Shown: piece after piece, positions 46,416-59,933 of the stretch
How the letters are laid out: the number at the start of each line of letters is the position of its first letter
Numbering within the stretch: position 1 is the stretch's first letter
Source of the DNA: Trichoderma breve
Taxonomy: Eukaryota; Ascomycota; Sordariomycetes; Hypocreales; Hypocreaceae
Assembly: GCF_028502605.1 (NCBI RefSeq)
Contig: NC_079232.1
Coordinates: 5,022,001 to 5,086,000, forward strand
Reading direction: 5' to 3'
Length of the DNA: 64,000 nucleotides
The notes under the pieces: generated by a model
What the model was told of the DNA's origin: nothing
The model's database searches: none
What the model saw: the letters and a program-made list of their open reading frames with translations, nothing else
Program-made: the position numbers and the translations under genes

Positions 46416-49400
46416 TTCATGGGCATTAGACTCATGCCCACACGCAAGGAGGCACCGGGAATGCCCGCTCCGTCATATCATCATTGGTACCAAATACAGA
46501 CAGATATGCGCCAGCAAACACCCAAGTACCGAGTACAGGCCTCTGTCTAAACGGTTACGTCGTAGATATTGCCGTGCGGCTGGAGCTGGACGCGTTTGCA
46601 GATCAACGGCGGTTTGATTGGGCACGACTGTTGCAAGAGCGCTCTTCCCCCCCCCCCAGTCGCGTATCAGCCCATCTGGTTCAGGACAACCAATTCGAGA
46701 GTCAATAATGTGCGAACCAAGGATGGGATGACTCCAAACCTCTCTACCCAGTCGCAATCCTGCGAATGCACAAGCGAGTTATTATCGTTGGTTCTCAGCC
46801 GATGGCAGATCCTCCAGCACTGCTAATGCTGCTGTTTCCATTTGAAGCAACTTTCCGCGTCCAAGGGAAGAACAAAAAGGACAGGACAGGGAGAATCAAC
46901 CAGCCTTGTGACCGCTTATGATCACGAGGCGATGAAGTTCAAACGCACTCCGTAATGGAGCAGGCGCAAGGGCCAGGTTCGTATCGGTCTATTGCGCGGC
47001 CCCTGCCCCCATCGACAAGGGCTGCCTTTACGCCCGCGCCTAGTCATACTGTAGAGTGCATTGGCGGTCGATCTTGAAGAACCAAGTGCTTCTGAGAATG
47101 GCGTTACGAAGGGGCCTTGCAGACCGTGCAGGTATGCATGTATCTGGTCTCCGGCCAAGCACTACGAGTATTATCACAAAGTCCAGTTGATACCCGGCAA
47201 TCCTTCGTGATTTCTGGGCAAACCTCTAAGTACAGCACACGCAGACATGGGTCTTGAGCAGCACCACGATGAGTGAGTTGCCCAACTGGCTCGCCGTGAG
47301 CACGTTGGCCTAGCTGACAGTGGACCCCAAATCCTACGGATCAGAATGCACGATCACGTATGAAGCATCCAGGTTCACAATCCGTCTGGTGTATACCGAG
47401 TAGTACAGGTACTGGTGGTGTTGGTATAGAATACCACCGAGAACTCAATAATGATACTCGATTTAATATCAAGCGTAGCCGAGACAGGTGGCATGGTGGC
47501 ATTATTCATTAGCACAGATTCGACGACACTTGCATGCGATGCATGGCCGTGCATTTCATATTCATGCTGTAATGGCACCGCGTGCAGATCACACCAGCAG
47601 CTGCGGCAATGGACGTCAATCGGCATGCGAGAGTCAGCCCACCAGATGTCCCAACGTGTTTCGAAATAGAATATTTCATCCAGTTGTCCGAAAGGCGATG
47701 GCAACCTCATTCACACCCCGCAGAACAGCTTTCGGAGGAATCTGACCTGAACGTAATCTGACCTTAACATTGCTGCAAAACTGCCTATGAACAGGCGTTG
47801 TAACCGAGAACTCGATCGACCGTAAGGCTGATCCCAGACGATTAGAAATACGGTACTCCATACACCGTATTCGTCACAATTTTCGTCACAATCTTTTCTA
47901 GGTCCATCGTGGCTTTGACGGGACTGGCCGCTCAACTTCTCATCTCGCCTAATGCCGGAACTCTTAGCAGCCTGCATTCCTCGAGAGCGCCATGGGCGTG
48001 TGTGTGTCGAGTGATATCTCCAAACCAGACCGTTCGACATCCAGAGTGTAACCACACACACGGTTTGTACCCAACGCCGTACCGAAGACCACATTATCTT
48101 GGCTGGGGCATCCTTGCGGTTAGTGAACGAATCATCGATATTGCTTCGCTACAGCTGCCACGGACGCCAATGCATCTGCATCTTCTTGGTAGTACGAAAC
48201 TGGCCATGTGACGCATACAAGAATGGTGCGCTCCTACATACCATTTAGGCATTCAAGCATAGTACATACATGTACTCGTACGTAGCAGGAAGAAGAGCTC
48301 GCAACACCTCCCAGGCTGGACGATCAATTTAAGCCACAGCTCGGGAACCCAGTTGGTAGTCTTGCAGCCGTATCGGCCGACGCCTAGCGCCAATATCGAC
48401 ACAATTCTCATTTGCCCGGAGCTCGACGGCTTCGTTCCCCGGAGTGGACTCACCGACCTAGAATGCTTCGAATCTTGCTAGCGTTTTCAGCCCAAATGGA
48501 ACCGGAGCTTCGCCCTAGATCCAGTTCCAGCCAAGTGTGCCCACTCGAAAGTTTCGAGAACAAAAATTGAAAACGAGGTCAAAGGGCCTGGACCCACGTG
48601 CTTGGGCGTTTTAGAGCAAGCTGTAAAAGGAGCTTGAAGCTGAAGGCGAAAATCATGCCAAGTAGCTTCGAGTACCTGTTTCGTTCCGCGGGCTAACGCC
48701 AATCACACCGTACTCGTACACCCTGAAGCCCGAGATCCATGCAGTTTTGATACAGGTGGGAAACCGGGTTTTGCATTATGCGCCCGAGAAAAGGATCACG
48801 AACGGCGAAGGCACCGCTCAGCCGCACCGCAAAAAATTGGTCTTATCCGACTTAACCGCCTGGCAAAGTACGAGCATTGAATGCCCTCCCCCCCGTTTGG
48901 CATCCGGATCCCCGCCTTGGGTAATATGGGCAATTTCCCATCTCAGTGCGGAGTAGGTGCATGGACTCGGTGTTTGTGCTCCCTCCCTTACTGTACAATC
49001 GGATGTAAAGCGCAAAAAAATTTTCTAGTCTCCTTTGCCCAAACCCCCTTTATTACTGGCCGCACGCTCGGCATTGCTCACTGTCTCTTAGACCAGATGC
49101 CGGGATGGCGGTAATCAATCTGGGACTGGGTAGCGCACTGCATGGGTGCGTAGTAGACAACGACCATTTTTTACGGAGCGTTGTACCTTGAAGTAAGAGG
49201 TTGCTAGGCTGTGAGAGCCTTGGATCGGTATAGCATTACCCAGGTGGTAGCGTGGCAACAAGGCCATGAGAAGAACTGGAGAAGCTCTGACAACAGGACT
49301 AGCCCTAAGGGGGGTCCGCGACCCGACTTACTGGGCAAGCGATTCTGAAACGGCCGGAATTCGAGTGACATGCTAGGCAAAAGATCAGGAATCCGGTTCG

Positions 49401-50246
49401 CCGGGTCGATAGATTCGTGGGCTGTCCCCCTTTTCTCACTCCTATACCCCTGGCGGCCCAATCAGAGCTTCTCGAGCTCGAACCCACCGAGCTTTTGCCA
49501 GCTTCCGCGGGAGGGGGCGCCATGCGGCGCTACGGCTAAGTGATGGCATGTGAGGAGTCTTTTAAGATTCTGCCACACTTTCTGTGAAAGCCCTTTCCGA
49601 TGGCGCTCGCCGTTTGGCAGCGCCAGCGGAGACGGATTGGCTCAACCGGACGTGTGGACTGGTCGCCGGCAGAACGGGAGGGCTCCCCGAAACCGCGATA
49701 CCCTTGGCGTCGGTGATATGCGTTGAATCATTGGGCAGCGGTCCCTGCACTAGTTTTTGGCCATGACGACACTGGCTGAGACAGACACGAAGAAAATCTG
49801 GCGGGAGAGCGGGCCAGGGCAGGCTCAGGGCCGGCTCAGGGCCGCCAGATGGGATCTGCTCAATCAGTCGATGAGGATCACGAGGCGAGGCGAGGCAAGG
49901 CAAGCGATTTGGCGGTGAGTCTCGGTCTCAGAATGGCGCCCCCAAAAAATGACTTGGAGGGGGTGGGTGTGAAAAAGAGGCATAGGGCATAATTTGGCAT
50001 GCTCGCCGCTGCCCAATGCTGGCGGTAGCAAGTAGGTGAGCTTTGATCCTAGGCCGTGCAGTGCATCTTGGGTAACACAGAAACGCACTGTTGTGGTGAT
50101 GGTCTCGCTCAAGTGTTTGCAGCAGTGCTGACATTCCGAGCATACGAGGAGTCGCCGTCAGCCATGACCAGGGTTTCTAAAAGGCACAAAATGTTGATCC
50201 CGTGGTCCATGCGGCAACCCTTTTGACGGCCCTTGCATGCCGCCGT

Positions 50247-50285
50247 AAAAAAAGGAAAAAGGAAAAAGGAAAAAAAAAGAAAAAA
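50247..50285. repeat. Purine-only A/G simple repeat
   Basis: A-rich run broken by three regularly spaced GG dinucleotides, about 7 nt apart. Low-complexity sequence in the gene-free stretch. Confidence 0.75.
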
Positions 50286-53200
50286 GTCAATCGAGGAACT
50301 TTTTTTACCTGCCGTTCCTGTCCCTGGCGATATTTCCTTTCGTCACGATCTTCTGACTCTCTCTGCCCGGCAAATAGGGTTGGGCTTCAGGCTTGCTTTT
50401 TGCTTCCCCAAGCTGCATGACATGCATGCGCCCACATGAATTCTGGCTGGTAGGGTTGACCCCCATAAGTGGCTTTCCATGCTAGCATCAGTGGGAAGAA
50501 GTTTTCCGCCCAAGATTGCCCCGTATCTCAGGTCTCCAGCAAGGCAATAAGGGGTACGTATTTGCCCCCTTACCTTTTGACGGTCCGGGTTTCCTCAGGG
50601 CCATTTCGCGGAGGCCGTAATAACGTTGGCAGAGACAAGCTAAACATGGTTTAGGTGCAATCGGCGATGTTGGCGGTTCGCCGTCCAACGTACTCGTACT
50701 ATAACTCGTATGTTACGCCTGGGGGGAAGGGAGGAAATCAAATCAAGTTCTCGTTGACCGGTAGTAGCCCTTGCCCAGCTGGTAGTGAGCGTATCTCCGC
50801 ATCATGTTAGTTCGCCACGTACCACCAATACCGCCAACTCCGTGTGGTCCGTACTCGTACAACCATGTTTACCCTGACTCCCTCGTTGCCTCTGGCTCGG
50901 TGAGGACATGAAAATAGACATACATGGACCTAAGGTCGCACAGTAAGCGGGAAATCTCAAGGTGACCAATTACCATCAGCAAGAGGTATAGGGTATTATT
51001 TGCCTGTATGCACCCCGTGCAGCCGGTGACCAAAAACCCTGCGACAAGGCATGGGATTGAATTTGAATTGAGCGCGCAATGCGCTCGAAACATGTTCCTC
51101 CAACACGTCACCCTCGTCCTCTTATCTCGCCGCCAGCAAAATGGCTCCGTTGGCGGCACTGTTGCCGCGCAAAGGCGTGATGGGCTGGCCGCTACTGAGT
51201 ACAACGGCGAATGCAACGGCGGCGAATGCAACGCCATGCCTCGGACCATACCCTCGAGTCCATTAGTTCTTCGTAGGCTTCCGGACCACCTGTCCGGGTC
51301 AGTAGGAGGCGCCAGGCAAGGTTGGCTGAGCTAGGAAAGGGAAAACCTTGGTGACAAGAACCGTCCAGTGGGCCAGGAGCCTGGGAAAAGATACTCCAGA
51401 GGTACTTTGGAGCGTGTCCGACACTCTGGGTCCCAACGGCAGAGGTGCCGGAAGACGTGCAGACTCCACATCGAGAGCCTCTCTCAAGCTCTTATACAGG
51501 GGGTCCCTTGGCCCTGCAACGAGATGGGCGCATCACTCTTCAGTCCCGGTCCTGGACACCCCCCTCTGGGCTGTTGCAAGACCCTCGTCCCTTGCCGTGG
51601 CGCACATTGTCTGGAGCTCATCGACCAGATTAATGGGTGGCATTAGCACTGGTACCCGGCACTGCTCTGTGCAGGGCGGCGAGTCGCCGATTGGGGGCGA
51701 GCCCAGTGTGGCTCGGTTGTTTGGTGATTGACGTTTGTTATCCATCTTGCTACCGCACTTGTTTACGCGCTCTGGTGAAATGTCAAGACCCGCAAAACAT
51801 GCTACTACTGCTACAACTTGTAAGCATATCACCGCCATTTCTCTCTGTTTAGTCCCAGCTTGAGTAGTACCAAGTACATACCATGAAAATAGTCACCGGC
51901 ACCGGGTCCCCGGACTAGGGCCAAGGTGCTTAGCACTCTGGCGCGGTCAACAACCTTGTCAGCCCGTTGCCTTCTACACGGCTGTCCTTGCGGTCCCTGG
52001 TTAAGACACTGGCGGTTCGGATGCAAGTGCCAGTTCCGTTGCCCAGGCTATCAGTTTCAATCTCATCTCGACCACTCAGGACAACGAATGGCTTCAGACC
52101 GAGTGAACGTGGTCAAGAGCCCTCGAGGAGAAACTCTTTCCTTATCTCCGTCCGCATAGATATTCTGACTGCTGTCTCTGACCAGCCGGAGCGAGTGTAG
52201 CGCTAAGCACCCTCGTATAGCACTATAGGCTGTTCAGTCTGGCAGTTTCAAGTCATCACAACACGGAGTAGCTGAGAAACGACTCAAAGTACTTGTAATG
52301 TGCTGTGATGTAGATAGGTCTTGGCGGTCCTGATAGGGTGTGGACCTCTTCTGAGACTTGGGCATAGTTGGGCAATGCAAAACTACTCTTTGATACACAG
52401 GTGGTTTTTTTTTAGACATCCCCACGCATTCGGAATCTTCTCACCACGTGGCCTGCGCGTTTTTTGTAATGGCTGGCATATCGGAATATTGGTCATCGTT
52501 GATCTCAGTTTCTTTTTTCCCACCTCCTGCCATCCTTCACCTCCTCCTTCTCCTCTTTACCGTTTGTTGTTGCTCAGTGCTTTTATCCGGGACGGGAAGC
52601 ATGGCATACCCTGAACTCGAATGAGGTGGCTTCGAAGCCCAGTTACACAAGCCGCCCCTGGCGAGGTGGGCTGGGCGCCATGGCACCACTCTTATACGAC
52701 AGTCTCAAACCTGCGCCGACATCACATTGCAGATTGAGACCATCAGACCGTGAACTCAAGACGGAGTTGGGCACGGGCTCAGGCACAAAACGGAAGACAC
52801 CAAGCCGACTGACGCAGCCTGCCGCAGCCTCTCTTTGGCCAGGCTCGTCCGTTCAATGCTTGCTGCGCACGGCCATAGCAATAACCTAGTAAATTTCCAC
52901 AATGACATCAACTCCCCAGTCGAATATGGCAAGCGGCATGACCGAACCGCCTTCTCTCTCGCAATGATGTCGTGGAACCAGTCCCCCTAGATAGGTTCCT
53001 ACGCATGCAATTGGGCCGCACTGCGAGATGGCACGCGCCAATGAGCAGAGCACTTGGTCTCTCTATGCCTCTCCGTCCCCGTCACTCTCTTACTCTTCCC
53101 CCCCGGAGGGGCTGTGAACCTTTGTCTGCATCCCGCTGGTTAGATGCAGCTGGTCTGTCAGCTGACCTCAGTCACTTTACTTGTCGCAGCAGGACAAGGA

Positions 53201-56079
53201 CGCTGCGGTCTGGGATGGGTGACACCCCCAATGTGATTAATAAGAGCGCAGGATATAATGAGGGAATATTCGCGCCGTCCTGCCGCCGTCGGTCGCGCCT
53301 TGGCGTTTCTCCGTCCGATGCCATGATGCCGCAGTAACATTGTCTGATCATGAGGATATGGGGGCAGAATTGCCGTGTACGAGTATACATGTACTTGTAG
53401 GTACATTCGACCAACCGCGGCTGGGGCTCATGGCTGCAGAGCACGACACATAAACCAGGTCCACTGCGAGAGAGCCAGGGTGGCTGCTTGAGAGGGGAAA
53501 AGAAGGCTGACAAGAGTCTGTGACAAGCAGCTTGCTGCTTCTGCATATCTGTACGTCCGAGTATGCATCGTGGCATCATGTGCCCCGTCTGCGGCCGGGT
53601 GTCGCCTGTTGACCATTCAAAGCTGTCTCCCACCCAAAGACACGCGCGATATGCTTCCCTAATGACCCGGAGGCGCTGTGCGGCTTGGGAGAAGGGACAT
53701 GGCCGGTTGGTGCTGTGAAATGGTATGTAGTCGTCTTTGGCTGTCTAACGCAGCTGGACCCATTCGGAAGTGCATCCTTTCTCAAGCGCGACGGCAACCC
53801 GCAGAGTAAACGGACCGTAGGCTGCACGCGCTCTTCGGTGGCCTTTGCTGGAGGACAAAATCCTCCGTGTCAGTTGAGGCGCAGTGCTATACCTCATCTT
53901 GTCCAATGTCGTCTGGCGGCCGTTGGTTGCTTTCTTTCTTTCTTGTTTTTTCTTCATTTCCTTATTTCACCAATTTCTGCTTTCCTCTGTAGCTGACATC
54001 AACAACACATATTTGTGATGAGACCTACAGCTTCACCGGCCCCACACAGCTGGTCTGGATGAATCTCGACCAAGCTGCGATTCTGCGTTGTCGTACGTTG
54101 TGCTACCAGAGGCTGAAATGATTTAGAGTAAATGCTTTAGCACATCTACCTCGTACGTCACACATTGGATGCATCCACATACCTGGGTACTTTAGATGTC
54201 CATATACGGCACACACGAAAATCGACTTACATGCAGCTTGCCGTAGCACACCGGTCGCCTGTCACTTGGAGGTCAATGGAACGAGCTGCTGGAAGTGCAC
54301 AGTAGCACTGCTTGAGACCGGGGGAGGGGGAGGAGGCACCCTTGGCACCACCGCCATTACCCAAGGTTGGGCAAATATTTCGCTCGCAAGGCGTCCAGAA
54401 GGCCAAGCCAACGCATAGCTGCCTCGCCCTCGTGCTCATCTGCCATTCGCGTGGCCGAGTGCTACAGCCGCAAGACAAACCACCCAGGCTAGCTCATGTT
54501 GGCTACATGCTTCCTCTTGGAATCTCAGAGCGTTGATGACGGATCCTGCGGTGACAGGGGGTGCGTTGGGCTTGCGGTTCTTGTATCTATTAGTAGGTAA
54601 ATTTGATGTGGTCGTAAGAAGGACTGTGGTAGCCGCTAACCAATGCCCAACTGTCTGTTGGCGCAGAAGATGACAGCCCTAGCAAATTTCTCGAGCAGGA
54701 GAAGGAAATTGCCGTGTACAGTACTGCGATGCTACTGTTAGCTTGCAGGTCATTACATGATATTGCGCCCACTCAACTTACATCGACTTAGTACAGTATG
54801 CAGGCGTTAGCACGCACCGTAACTTTGTAGATGCGGCAGGTAAAAGAGGCGCTTCTGTAGTAATCTGCACGATACTGTCACAAGTGTAGAGAGACCTCTC
54901 TCCCTACCTGCCTCTTTGCCCATGCTAGGTACTGCTTGCACAAAGCAACGAAAGAGGTTGAGCGGTCCGCCTACTTGCAAGCGAGCATCCAAAGTACAGT
55001 ACAGCCAAGGTACGGATGTATCTGCGCCAGCACACAGACGAGCATGCTACGCCCACTCCCGGGAAGAGATCTCGGCTGCCTGCCACCCAGATGCAAGTAC
55101 ACCGTATCGGAGCATGGTTCGAGCGATGAGAGTGTGTCTGTTCATGTGTTCCCCCAACTCAAATTGCTTCGGGGCGATCAGGAAACTGTCCCCGAGACGA
55201 TGCCCCAGGTTTTGGTATGTCTCCCAGGCTCGGCATAATACATCACAACACACGCACACACACATGTAATAATGCAACGGCCGCTAACAGCGGCCCGTAC
55301 GACGTCTATCAGTATCCGCACAGTCTATCACGAGAGGCCGATGGCCTTGTCGAACCACGGCAACCAAGGTGAATCATACAACGTTGTTCTGCGCCCGCCA
55401 CATGAAGAGCCCCGTGCTGTCTCTTCTCGAAGGAAGAAGCAACAGGAAACACCACAGCATAAGGTCGAGGCTGGCTAGTGCAGCACTGACAGATAGTAGT
55501 AGCATGGAGACGAAGCGAAGTGACGTTGTTCGCTAGGCCTAACGAACGCTCAACTGGCTAGCTTGCTGCTATTATTGTCCAGTCATTGAGCTCGTACCTG
55601 AAGGACACTGCACTATGCTCTCTCACCTTGCCTTCTCGCTCCACTCCCCCCTATTGCTAGGCCTAGTTCGCACCCCCTCTCATTGAGGATTCCACCAAAG
55701 GCGCTGAACGAAGCCAGAAGCCCAAGCGAAACCACCATCGCAACGGCGACCGAAACCATAGCTGGCGTGACTAGCCGGAGTCGTCGTTACACCTTGGTTT
55801 GGCGACGGGCTGGAACAAGCGACGGGTAGATGATACTTGGTCGGAGGATGCCGCCGACCGGATGATGGCCGCTGCGATGGCTTCAATGTGCGAGGGCTGA
55901 GGTGGACGTTGCTTTTTTTTGGGGTTACACAAGCCTGCACCGAAAAATACGGTGTACAGATACGGTCAGAAAAAAAAAAAAGCGTGCGGCAGTTGCGCAC
56001 ACTGCGCCTACCAGATGCCTTCTGACGCTTGGGAAAGAAGCGTCGTGGCCCGTTGCCTCTGCCAGGGATCTAATATTTT

Positions 56080-56370
56080 TTCTTGGTTTTCTTTTTTTTC
56101 TTTTTCTTTTTTTTTTTTTTGCCTTGGTTTCATTTCCTTTCCTTTTTTTACCCGCCTTTTCGTTTGCCTTTTTGCCCCTTCTTCCGACTCTTCCCCATCA
56201 TCCATCATGTTCATCACAATCATCATAATCATCACAATCTTCTCCGCCTCTGTGTGTCTCTCTTTTGCCGTCTTCCCACTCATCCGGGATCCTTCTCACC
56301 CCTCAAGCAGCTCCTCACACACCTCTTTCTCAACGGATATCATCATCGCCATCATCATCCCCATTTACCC
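56080..56370. repeat. Pyrimidine-rich tract ending in CAT/ATC repeats
   Basis: T/C-only runs (56080-56190), then CATCAT/ATCATC-type repeats (about 56204-56240 and 56338-56360). It lies about 1 kb upstream of the MFS start. CT-rich tracts are common in fungal promoters just upstream of transcription starts, so it may mark the core promoter or a long leader of the transporter gene. Confidence 0.55.
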
Positions 56371-56643
56371 CTAGCCAACTTCTTTTTTGGTTGGGCCCTG
56401 TGCCTGTACCGCAGACACCAGATCCTGGCCCCTGCAATGCCCTGCGGACTAGGCAAGGTCAAGCTGCGCACCCCTTCACTTCCAAAATCCACCCCCCTTC
56501 AGACCATGTACCCGGGATGTATCGTCCTGGTGCTTCGCTTTTTCTCCCGCTATTTGGCTGACTCGGGGGAGCCTCAATTAAATCACAGCCCTTGACTACT
56601 AAGGGCTGGTCCATGCTTTTTTTTTGTTCCTTCTTCTAGGGCA

Positions 56644-56661
56644 CCCCGTGGGCCCCACGGG
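56644..56661. promoter_or_regulatory. CCCGTGG-GCC-CCACGGG dyad upstream of the MFS gene
   Basis: Inverted repeat with 7-bp arms around a 3-bp centre, containing CCG and CGG half-sites in mirror order. Zn2Cys6 regulators often bind inverted CGG/CCG triplets, so this is a candidate operator for the transporter 670 bp downstream. No factor can be named. Confidence 0.3.
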
Positions 56662-57329
56662 TCCAATTGACCCTTGTCGCTTGACTTCGCCTTAATGCTT
56701 CAACGATCAACTCTCTTTTGTGTCGGCCCTGTGGTTCCTAACTCACATCAGAGCCCAACTTAAAGGTGTACCGTGCTAGGGAGCAACGGGGCTTGTGCCG
56801 CCATTATGTTTTCAGCTTTATATAACCCCAGGATCCTGCTATTTGTATCCTGGTACGTACTTTTATGACTTCGTCCACCACTACATATATCATCACTCAC
56901 TCCCACTCACCAAACCGCCTCTCCTCCTCTCTCTCACGTCCTCCAATAAGCTTGTCTCACGGGTACAGCCCTATCTGCTTGATTGACTCGGGTTGTTTTT
57001 GCCTGTCCCGCATTGGATGATATATACATACATACATATATATACCCTGTCTTACCCCTTCTCTCATCGTCGTCTACCAAGCCGGCTACGGTATTGACTG
57101 GCGACGACAACCATTTGCTCTTCCAACACCAGCAACAATCAATCTCACTCCGCTCGAACTCTTAAACTCGTCATTGAACCCCAACCGCGCCTACTAGACC
57201 AGTGTGTTTAGATACGAGCTTCGTAAACCTTGTTGCTCGGCTGGTAGCTTTTTACAAGCTGATCCCGTTTGTCCCGTTTCAGCAACAAATCTCACTTCCC
57301 GACGCCTCTGAAGCCAAGAGTCAGCCAAC

Positions 57330-59369
57330 ATGCTGGGTCGGAGTCCAACTTCCGCCCCTCGCCCTCGGCGTCGCGGGTCTGTCACTCAGCGCAAAGACTC
57401 GCTACCACCTTTTCCTGTCCAGCAGATGTTTGTGCTTGGTAAGTACCTAAATCTCACTCTGGGCCTGGGTTGAGTGCACCTCATGGCTAATGTGATGACA
57501 ATACAGCCTGTTGCAGACTATGTGAACCCATTGCTTTCATGTCCATCTTCCCGTACATTTATTACATGATTGAAGACTTTAAAATCACCGATGACCCGAC
57601 TCAAATTTCCGTCTACGCTGGCATGGTCACCTCCGCATTCACCTTGGCCGAGTTTGCAACTGGCGTCATGTGGGGAAAGCTGAGTGACAAGATCGGACGA
57701 AAGCCTGTTCTACTCAGCGGTCTCATCGGCACAGCCATCAGTGTTCTCATCTTCGGCTTCGCTCCTAGCTTGCCGGTCGCCCTTTTTGCGAGAGCAATGG
57801 GCGGCCTTCTCAATGGGTACAGCTCTCTCCGTGATACATCGGTAACGCTCAGCTTCTAACTTGAATTATCAGAAATATCGGTGTGCTGCAGACAACTGTG
57901 GCTGAGCTCGTCACTGTTAAAGAGCATCAACGTATGTTGCCTTTCCAACGAATGATCCTTCCCCGGCGTGTCATTGATCAGGCCCATACTAACGAGATTC
58001 TCACAGCTCGCGCATATACCATCATGCCTATGGTTTGGTGCATTGGGTGAGCATCCTCAACACAAAGTATAAACGCTATGATTCTAACCAGCTTTTCCAG
58101 TTCCATCATTGGCCCTATGATTGGTGGCGCTCTTGCCCGTCCCTGCATCAGCTATCCCGCTTACTTTCCCCGTGGCTCAATCTGGGACCAGTACCCATAT
58201 CTCTTGCCGAACCTTTTCAGCGCAGCGACTGTCCTCTTCGGCGTAGTCGTTGGTATTCTCTTTTTGGAAGAGACTCATCTTGGCAAGAAGGGCGAGAAAG
58301 ATCGCGGTCGTGAGATTGGTGACCGAATTACTGCCCTCTTCACCCGGGCCAACTACGGCCGAGCTGATAAGCATGAGAAGCTGCATCTTCTCGCTGATGG
58401 CCAACAAAGCGGATACGGCGCTCTTTCCGACTCCCCCACTCCCGATCCGACCAAGTCTCCTCGTGGGAGGGAGGATGGAGATGTCCCGCCCGGTTACCGA
58501 AGCCGAGATATTTCACCTCGAGTGTCGTCTCCCGACACTACAGAGCGCCAAGCTGTCGCTGGCTCCGAGACCCCTGACATGCAGCCCAATCAGCCTACCA
58601 AGATTTTCACAAAGCCAGTCGTGATGAACATTATTTCTTATGGCATTCTCGCCTTGTAAGTCGTTTTGTTTGGCAGTATCGTGGCCCGTCACCGTACTAA
58701 CCTACCTCCAGCCACACCATCACGTATGATCAACTCTTTCCCGTTTTCTTGAGCACCGCCCCTCCCAAGGAGCCGATTCTCGAGCTTCCTTTCAAATTTG
58801 TCAACGGATTCGGCCTCGAAACAAAGGCCATTGGCGTCATCATCTCCGTCCAAGGCTTCTATTCTCTGCTGTCCAACTATCTGATTGTGACACCCATGAC
58901 CCGTCGACTGGGACCTCTCCGCCTGTTTCGCCTCATTGCATTTTCCTACTTTGCCCTCTATCTCGTTACGCCTTACGTGGTACTCCTCCCGGAGAGCTTG
59001 AGGATGCCCGCCATTTACCTATTGGTCATCTGGAAATGCACCTTTTCGACAATGGCATACCCTAGCAACGCAATCCTCTTGGCCAACTCGGCCCCGACGA
59101 AGCAAGTTCTCGGCACCATCAATGGCGTTGCGGCGTCCACGGCTAGCTTGTGCAGAGCTCTCGGCCCTACTCTTTCTGGCTTCCTCTACGCTATGGGTTT
59201 GCAATCGGGCTATTCGGGCCTTGCTTGGTGGTTCAGCGGTCTCGTCACCATTGTTGGTGCTTATCTCAGCTCTCAGATCACTGAGGGAGCCCCAGCCCCA
59301 GTTTCTGGTGAAATGACTGATGCTGATCAATCCCTCATGAACAATTATGATGATGATGAAAACGTTTAA
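57330..59369 (+). CDS. Major facilitator superfamily transporter (DHA1-like)
   Basis: Polytopic plasma- or vacuolar-membrane transporter of the MFS, similar in layout to tetracycline-resistance/ZIF-like drug:H+ antiporters. Six exons: 57330-57438, 57507-57816, 57873-57931, 58007-58046, 58101-58655, 58712-59369, giving 576 aa. Seen: basic N-terminus; first membrane segment with RLCEPIAFMSIFPYIYYM; MFS motif A GKLSDKIGRKP at 93-103; a TM4-5 block reading EHQPRAYTIMP; and a GPMIGGALARP stretch like motif C. A hydrophilic Ser/Pro-rich central loop of about 100 residues separates the two halves, and the second half has further hydrophobic segments (LLSNYLIVTPMTRRLG on). The C-terminus is acidic. 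The short fourth exon is 40 nt. Substrate cannot be read from sequence. It stands alone between non-coding stretches. Confidence 0.92.
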
Positions 59370-59933
59370 GGTTTTATATTTTTGGTTTTCCCCCGATTCT
59401 CGCGGCAAGAATCTCATTTCTCGAACCGGCTCAGTACCCCGAGACGACGATTACGTTTTATTTTTAACTCCGCCTTTATTATTATTATTATTTTTATACC
59501 TGGTATAATCCACGGCTTGAACAAACGACTCCAAACACGATTTTTCGAGCTGACAAAGGTGATGACTTCGGTCAGGCATAACGGCGCCTTGAGAGGCTTC
59601 ATCTATCTCTCTCCCTTTTATTGATTGTTTCATTATCTTATTATTATTTTATTTTTCAAATTTGATACAACCACGTTCGGGCCAACAGTTTTGGCTAATT
59701 AGAAGGATACTGGAGCTCTGGGATAAACATGGAATGGAGCTATTTTTGGACTTTTTTTTTTTTTTTCACTACTTTGGATTTATTCTTATTTCTTTTTCTC
59801 TGTACTTCTCCCTTTCCTCTCTTCTAAAGTGGGGGAAGAAAGGCACAGCCGTTGGCTCTGCAATGTGCGGTGATAATGGTCCGAGGATCGAAGAACCGGG
59901 AGACTCGGACCAAGCCGACATGGAAGATGGAGA

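Larger units (their letters stand above)
41996..57329. other. 15.3-kb gene-free stretch
   Basis: Between divergent CCDC124-like (-) and MFS transporter (+) genes. I find no domain, no plausible splice chain and no rRNA or tRNA. Longest open frames (for example about 45371-45892) have unbiased composition and no similarity that I recognise. Contents seen: a (GC)n run at 44026-44041; a dense CTCCGTA cluster at 46205-46415; short tandem duplications near 47745 and 51207; a C-run near 46645-46656; an A/G-rich run near 50247-50285; an AC run near 55247-55264; and a CT-rich tract at 56080-56370. Composition seems near that of the coding blocks, not AT-rich. Confidence 0.55.

Noticed and set aside
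47735..47890. Short direct duplications (AATCTGACCT twice, TTCGTCACAA twice) as a mobile element
   Set aside because: Small tandem slippage-type duplications with no terminal inverted repeats or target duplication.
4570..59369. A secondary-metabolite cluster suggested by the Zn2Cys6 regulator and MFS transporter
   Set aside because: The two are 50 kb apart, no backbone synthase or tailoring enzymes are present, and the genes between are housekeeping.
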